Assembly (NCBI GenBank): GCA_009929055.1
Contig: SABI01000023.1
Coordinates: 1-18,710, forward strand
Reading direction: 5' to 3'
Length of the DNA stretch: 18,710 nt
Source: Spirochaetia bacterium
GTDB taxonomy: Bacteria > Spirochaetota > Spirochaetia > Sphaerochaetales > Sphaerochaetaceae
Positions within the stretch are counted from its first letter, which is position 1. Each line of letters opens with the position of its first letter. Made by a program: the position numbers and the translations under genes. The notes under the pieces are model-generated. The model saw nothing but the letters and a program-made list of their open reading frames with translations. It was not told where the DNA came from and made no database searches. This document shows positions 16,101-18,710 of the stretch, piece after piece.

Positions 16101-16290
16101 TGATGTTGCAGATCGTATTCACCTCTATATACAAGGTGATAATGATGTAATGGAATCGGTAAAAGTGTTTAATGATTATATAGCTAAAGAAACATTAACC
16201 CTCTCCTTTATAGACCTTAGTGGTGAAGTCCTCTCTCCTATTCCTGTTGGGGATGTGGAAGCCCGTATTGCAATTATTAAGGGAGAGTAG
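13156..16290 (+). CDS. ileS: Isoleucyl-tRNA synthetase, eukaryote-like (type 2)
   Basis: IleRS charges tRNA-Ile and edits mischarged valine. At 1044 residues it is the long form. It has the class I signature HFGH (55-58) in FATGLPHFGHLVPGTIKD, the following GWDCHGLPVEHEIEKAL, the editing-domain motif TTTPWTLPSN, and KMSKS (596-600). The sequence around the HxGH motif resembles the eukaryotic and type 2 bacterial enzymes more than E. coli IleRS. No C-terminal zinc-binding Cys cluster of the type 1 form is seen. Type 2 enzymes are known in spirochaetes and are generally less sensitive to mupirocin. AAGGAG (13142-13147) stands eight bases before the ATG. The stop is two bases before the lipoprotein gene, so they are in one operon. 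Confidence 0.96.
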   Translation: MFKPVDSKADFPKMEEKIQQFWENHDIYKKSVENRSEDNEYVFYDGPPFATGLPHFGHLVPGTIKDLYPRYQTMKGKRVNRRFGWDCHGLPVEHEIEKALQISGHNAIEEYGVAKFNEQCRSIVLRYTSEWEATINRMGRWVDFEHGYRTMDTSYMESIWWVFKTLYEKGLIYEGYNVLPYSPSLATPLSNFEVNLGGYQDVVDQAITVRFKVDSMEDTYFLAWTTTPWTLPSNLALALGPEIIYVKVKDLAEGVYYILGEERLSHYYPSTDTYEISERYVGKDLAHLSYEPLFPYFANLKKDGAFITVLGDYVTTEDGCGIVHTAPGFGEDDYQVLKGTGIPVVVPIDDDAKFTSEVTDFEGLFVKDADSKIIAYLKEHKKLVKRENYLHPYPFCYRTHTPLIYRAMSCWYVDVTKIKQVMLDSNDQIYWMPGHLKHGRFGKWLEGARDWAISRNRFWGNPIPVWKSDEGDHIEVIGSIEELYEKSGVRVDDLHKHFVDEITWPSPDGKGTMRRIADVLDCWFESGSMPYAQNHYPFENKEFVEEHFPADFICEGLDQTRGWFYTLVIIGAALFEKPAFYNCVTNGIVLNADGKKMSKSLRNYSDPMDLVDQYGADALRFTLMNSAVTRGEDLKFSEDGVKDVLKTLIIPLWNAYSFFITYANIDGYEASTTDFEDLQNPMDRWIVSLSEALIEEVTTAWDLYETQRGCSAIVSFIDSLNNWYIRRSRRRFWRSENDGDKKQAYDTLYNVLMRLVSVAAPVIPFTTEEIFLNLKNKEMVESVHLADFPLYAATNRDIELEKKMALTRKAITMGRSLRATHNLKTRQPLSTLYLVTINDEDRAILEEMSSIIDEELNVKQIVIQKNENSLVTYDAKANFKILGKQLGKDMKEVAQVIAELDSATIDSLLKGNTKIISYSNKEITITIDDIIVSRNEMAHKKILNEGELTVGFDTEITHELYLEGIARDIVRGVQNLRKESGFDVADRIHLYIQGDNDVMESVKVFNDYIAKETLTLSFIDLSGEVLSPIPVGDVEARIAIIKGE

Positions 16291-16292
16291 GG

Positions 16293-17186
16293 ATGAAGAG
16301 ACTCTTCTTCTTTCCTGTGATAATTCTTCTTATCTTTACCTCTTGTACCCATACTTCTCCTTTTGTTAGGGAGAGGTATGTGGAAGCTTTCGGAAGTGAC
16401 GGAGAAATAGTAGTGAGTATATCGCCAGATAAGGCTTCTAAGATTGTTGATCTCAGCTCTCTCTCAACTGGAGCTTTTGCCTCTCTTTTAAGCCGTATTG
16501 ATAGACTCTCTGTTGCCTTATATGAAAATGATGAATCTGTCCCTAATGATTTCACCTCCTATTCTTTCTATGGAGGAATTGAAGGGAATATTCCCTCCTT
16601 TCTCACCAATACTGCCCTTTTATATAGTAAAGAGTGGAGTAAAGTAGAGAATGAAACAACTCGTTATTATCATAATGATTATCTAGGACTCGATGTATTT
16701 TCTCCTAAAAGTGGCCTCTTGCTGTTTGCTAGTGATGAGTATATGAAAAGTTATACTACAACTTATAAAGAGAGGACAAAAAAAATTGCTAAAGGACTCG
16801 CAGATAGACTCTCTTCATCTTCGTTTGGGTTTTATATCTCTCAACCTGAAACTATGATTAATATTGGCATTGAAATTCCAGAGTCAGTCCTAGCTAAAAC
16901 TCTCTCTATTCTATTAGTTATTGAAGAGAATGATGAGAATAAGAGTGTATTAGGGGGAACTTTTACGATGGAGAGTGAGAAACTTGCTTCAAGTCTTTCC
17001 ATTTTGCTTAAGAGTAGCTATATTAGCAATAAGCGAAGAAATAAAGAACCTCTAGGAGAACTACAAGGATTATTCGTCCTTGATAAGAATATGGTAATTA
17101 TTAACAACATGTCTTTAAGCGATGAACAACTTCTTGGAATTACTTCCCTTTTTTCTTCCCTCACATCAGTTGTTACAGGAGAGTAG
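16293..17186 (+). CDS. Uncharacterised lipoprotein
   Basis: I do not recognise the family. The 297-residue product has a clear lipoprotein signal: basic MKR, a hydrophobic core (4-14), and a lipobox IFTSC with Cys18. Phe at position -3 is unusual for E. coli but tolerated by the looser spirochaete lipobox. The mature protein is Ser-rich and mixed alpha/beta, with no membrane segment, repeat or catalytic motif that I can name. It would sit on the periplasmic face of the inner membrane or on the outer membrane (inference). The gene starts two bases after the ileS stop and uses a Shine-Dalgarno inside ileS (GGGAGAG, 16281-16287). It ends five bases before the FmdB-type gene, so all three are probably co-transcribed. 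Codon use is like the neighbours. Confidence 0.8.
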   Translation: MKRLFFFPVIILLIFTSCTHTSPFVRERYVEAFGSDGEIVVSISPDKASKIVDLSSLSTGAFASLLSRIDRLSVALYENDESVPNDFTSYSFYGGIEGNIPSFLTNTALLYSKEWSKVENETTRYYHNDYLGLDVFSPKSGLLLFASDEYMKSYTTTYKERTKKIAKGLADRLSSSSFGFYISQPETMINIGIEIPESVLAKTLSILLVIEENDENKSVLGGTFTMESEKLASSLSILLKSSYISNKRRNKEPLGELQGLFVLDKNMVIINNMSLSDEQLLGITSLFSSLTSVVTGE

Positions 17187-17191
17187 TGTAG

Positions 17192-17419
17192 ATGCCTTAT
17201 TATGAATATGCATGCGATGAATGTGATTCAACATTTGAAATATTTCAGAGTATGAGCGAAGAGCCCATTAAAACGTGCCCAACGTGTTCTTCCCCAATAA
17301 GAAGAGTTTTTGATGCAAGTTCTATTATATTTAAAGGAAGTGGGTTCTATTCTACCGATACAAAGGTGAAGAAAAAAGAAGACTCTTCGGTGAGTAAACC
17401 AAAACCAACTTCCACTTAA
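17192..17419 (+). CDS. FmdB-family putative regulatory zinc ribbon protein
   Basis: This 75-residue protein begins MPYYEYACDECDSTFEIFQSM, the standard start of the FmdB zinc ribbon family. It has two Cys pairs, C8-x2-C11 and C29-x2-C32 (CPTC), that would hold one zinc. The domain ends near FKGSGFYSTD (about 47-56), and a polar Lys/Ser/Pro tail follows. The FmdB name comes from a supposed regulator of an amidase/formamidase operon; the general function is not known. AGGAGA (17178-17183 region) precedes the ATG, five bases after the lipoprotein stop. Its stop codon overlaps that of the minus-strand repressor by three bases of TTAA. Confidence 0.87.
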   Translation: MPYYEYACDECDSTFEIFQSMSEEPIKTCPTCSSPIRRVFDASSIIFKGSGFYSTDTKVKKKEDSSVSKPKPTST

Positions 17420-18459
17420 ATAAGATCTTTTACACTATCTCGTTCAATAAAGGTTGCCCCTAGGGTAATAATTATCGACTCTTTTTCACTTCTTTTTTTC
17501 ATGAGATCAAGCATCTCTCGAGCTGCAATTTTCCCCATATAATCAGATGGATGGTTAAATGTGGTAATAGCTAAACTCGTGAGATTGTCAAACCCAACTA
17601 TTGAAATATCTTCTCCAATAATTAATCCCTTTTTGTTGATGTCCTCTATAACATATAAAGCATCTTCATCAGAAGAGCAAAATAGGGCAACATATTCTCC
17701 TTCATACTCTTCGATCATCTTACAAGCACTCTCTTTTGCATTACTAAGCTTCCCTTGCCCTGTGAATGGATAGTTTTTGATAGTAGCAGTGGGGGCATGT
17801 TGCTCTATGTATTCTTTGGCTCCCCTTATCCTTTCAGTTTTTGGGTAATAATCTTTTTGATAAAAAAAAGCAAAGTTTGTATGCCCTTTCTCTATGAAAT
17901 ACTTTGCACAAAGGCGACCAGACTCATAATCATTGAGAATTATTTGAGTTACATCAATCTCTTTTATATGATTGTCGATGAGAATGAGGGGGATTCCCCT
18001 TTTTTTAATCTCTTTTAGTGTCTCATAATTAGAAGTAGTGATATCATCATCTCCAACTGCTTCAAGGATAATTCCACTTACCCCCTTTTGGATGAACTGA
18101 TCTAATAAGGCTTTTTCTCTTTGCTTACTGTGGTGGGAGTACCCAATAAGGAGGTGAAAGTTTTTAGGGTGAAGTTCTTTATCAATCGCTTCTATGATAT
18201 CTGGGAAGATGTAAGAGTGGGAGAAAAAGGTAATAAGGCCTACTATATGGGATGAAGAGGATATTGAAGAGACCTCTTTCACGAAGGTTCCCACCCCTTT
18301 AACACTCCTTGAGTACCCTTTTTGTTCTAGATTTTTGAGGGCGTGTCTCACTACATTTCTTGAAACACTATACTTTCCCATGAGCTTAGCTTCACTAGGA
18401 AGAAGAATCCCTTTTTTGTATTCACCACTTTCAATTTTTTTGATTATTGCTTGGATTAA
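17416..18459 (-). CDS. GntR/LacI-hybrid sugar repressor (AraR-like), N-terminus missing
   Basis: The open frame on the minus strand holds 347 residues with no stop up to a TGA at 18462-18460. Residues 1-62 are a GntR winged helix: KKIESGEYKKGILLPSEAKL, then SVSRNVVRHALKNLEQKGY and GVGTFV. The rest (about 70-347) is a LacI-type sugar-binding domain with VGLITFF, GVSGIILEAV, IPLILIDN, FIEKGHTNFAFF, VALFCSSDEDAL and ISIVGFDNL. This is the AraR arrangement, a repressor released by a sugar. The first ATG (18381) lies inside the winged helix and would remove its first helix, and no GTG or TTG start exists upstream in frame. About the first ten residues are therefore missing at a junction with a permease fragment. 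As it stands, the gene is probably not functional or the sequence is chimeric. Confidence 0.85.
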   Translation of the reverse strand, partial: LIQAIIKKIESGEYKKGILLPSEAKLMGKYSVSRNVVRHALKNLEQKGYSRSVKGVGTFVKEVSSISSSSHIVGLITFFSHSYIFPDIIEAIDKELHPKNFHLLIGYSHHSKQREKALLDQFIQKGVSGIILEAVGDDDITTSNYETLKEIKKRGIPLILIDNHIKEIDVTQIILNDYESGRLCAKYFIEKGHTNFAFFYQKDYYPKTERIRGAKEYIEQHAPTATIKNYPFTGQGKLSNAKESACKMIEEYEGEYVALFCSSDEDALYVIEDINKKGLIIGEDISIVGFDNLTSLAITTFNHPSDYMGKIAAREMLDLMKKRSEKESIIITLGATFIERDSVKDLI

Positions 18460-18462
18460 TCA
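18441..18462. other. Breakpoint between repressor and permease fragments
   Basis: The open frame of the repressor (minus) ends at 18459 and that of the permease (plus) begins at 18444, so their homology must stop within these bases. The point contains the 8-base palindrome GATTAATC (18454-18461) and the inverted repeat TGATTA (18441-18446) / TAATCA (18457-18462). Both gene fragments lose their N-termini here. The cause may be a deletion or inversion, or a mis-join of reads. Confidence 0.6.
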
Positions 18463-18710
18463 CTATCTATACATTTATTACACAGCGAACAATTATTGGT
18501 CGACATATCTACGCCCTTGGTGGAAATGAAAAAGCAGCCCAACTTTCTGGGGTAAAGACCAAGAGAGTAATGTTCCTTGTCTATACTAATATGGGCCTTC
18601 TTTCAGCCCTTGCAGGACTTGTGGTTGCGGGAAGACTCAATGCAGCAACTCCTAAAGCTGGAACAATGTTTGAACTTGATGCAATTGCTTCTTGTTTTAT
18701 TGGTGGAGCA
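18444..18710 (+). CDS. Sugar ABC transporter permease (XylH/MglC-like), internal fragment
   Basis: Eighty-nine codons are open to the window end. The protein reads TFITQRTIIGRHIYALGGN, then AAQLSGV, VYTNMGLLSALAGLVVAGRLNAATP and FELDAIASCFIGGA. This is the conserved cytoplasmic-loop region of ribose/xylose/galactose-type ABC permeases (the GRxIYAxGGN and AGxxFELDAIA motifs). In XylH this lies in the last third, so roughly 250 N-terminal residues are absent; a stop (TGA 18441-18443) closes the frame just upstream, and no start codon with a ribosome-binding site is seen. The C-terminus is outside the window. Together with the beheaded repressor on the other strand this marks a breakpoint. The substrate cannot be told from this piece. 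Confidence 0.85.

Noticed and set aside
1..18710. CRISPR arrays, insertion sequences, tRNA or rRNA genes
   Set aside because: No regularly spaced repeats, transposase-like frames with terminal inverted repeats, or tRNA TΨC-loop patterns were seen on either strand.

Overview
The window reads as a low-GC (by eye in the upper 30s percent) spirochaete chromosome fragment, most like the Spirochaetales/Sphaerochaetaceae side of the phylum. The pointers are a BpuR-like PUR-domain protein, a eukaryote-like (type 2) isoleucyl-tRNA synthetase, a spirochaete-style relaxed lipobox, and the block smc-ffh-rpsP-khpA-rimM-trmD-rplS followed by coaD-rpmF-acpP-rnc. This placement is inference from protein character, not from a database search.

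Layout. (1) 1-1140: the C-terminal half of the ferrous iron permease FeoB and a 50-residue FeoB-associated Cys-rich membrane protein, closed by a strong hairpin terminator. Convergent to them is a DtxR-family regulator (1171-1866, minus). (2) 2003-2798: a PUR-domain nucleic-acid-binding protein (+) whose 3' end overlaps that of RNase HII (-). (3) 2941-9253: a co-directional run of SMC, Ffh, S16, KhpA, RimM, TrmD and L19, ending in a hairpin terminator. (4) 9404-11680: a basic zinc-finger-like protein of unknown function, CoaD, L32, acyl carrier protein and RNase III. (5) 11672-13027: CCA-adding enzyme on the minus strand, overlapping rnc at the 3' ends. (6) 13156-17419: IleRS, an uncharacterised lipoprotein and an FmdB-type zinc ribbon protein, tightly packed as one operon. 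(7) 17416-18459: a GntR/LacI-hybrid repressor on the minus strand that lacks its extreme N-terminus. It abuts head-to-head an internal piece of a sugar ABC permease (18444-18710, +) that lacks its N-terminal two thirds.

Most of the window is core information processing: protein targeting, ribosome assembly, tRNA maturation and charging, chromosome maintenance and RNA processing. Genes are packed with TAATG or ATGA overlaps, and convergent pairs overlap at their stop codons.

I see no clear new multi-gene system, no CRISPR array, no tRNA or rRNA gene and no insertion sequence. The points most worth a second look are the broken repressor/permease junction near 18441-18462 (rearrangement or assembly chimera), a DtxR-family regulator that lacks the usual primary metal ligands, an SMC without a recognisable hinge, divergent rnhB/smc promoters sharing a -35 box with a probably leaderless rnhB, and two unknown conserved-looking proteins (9404-9892 and 16293-17186).
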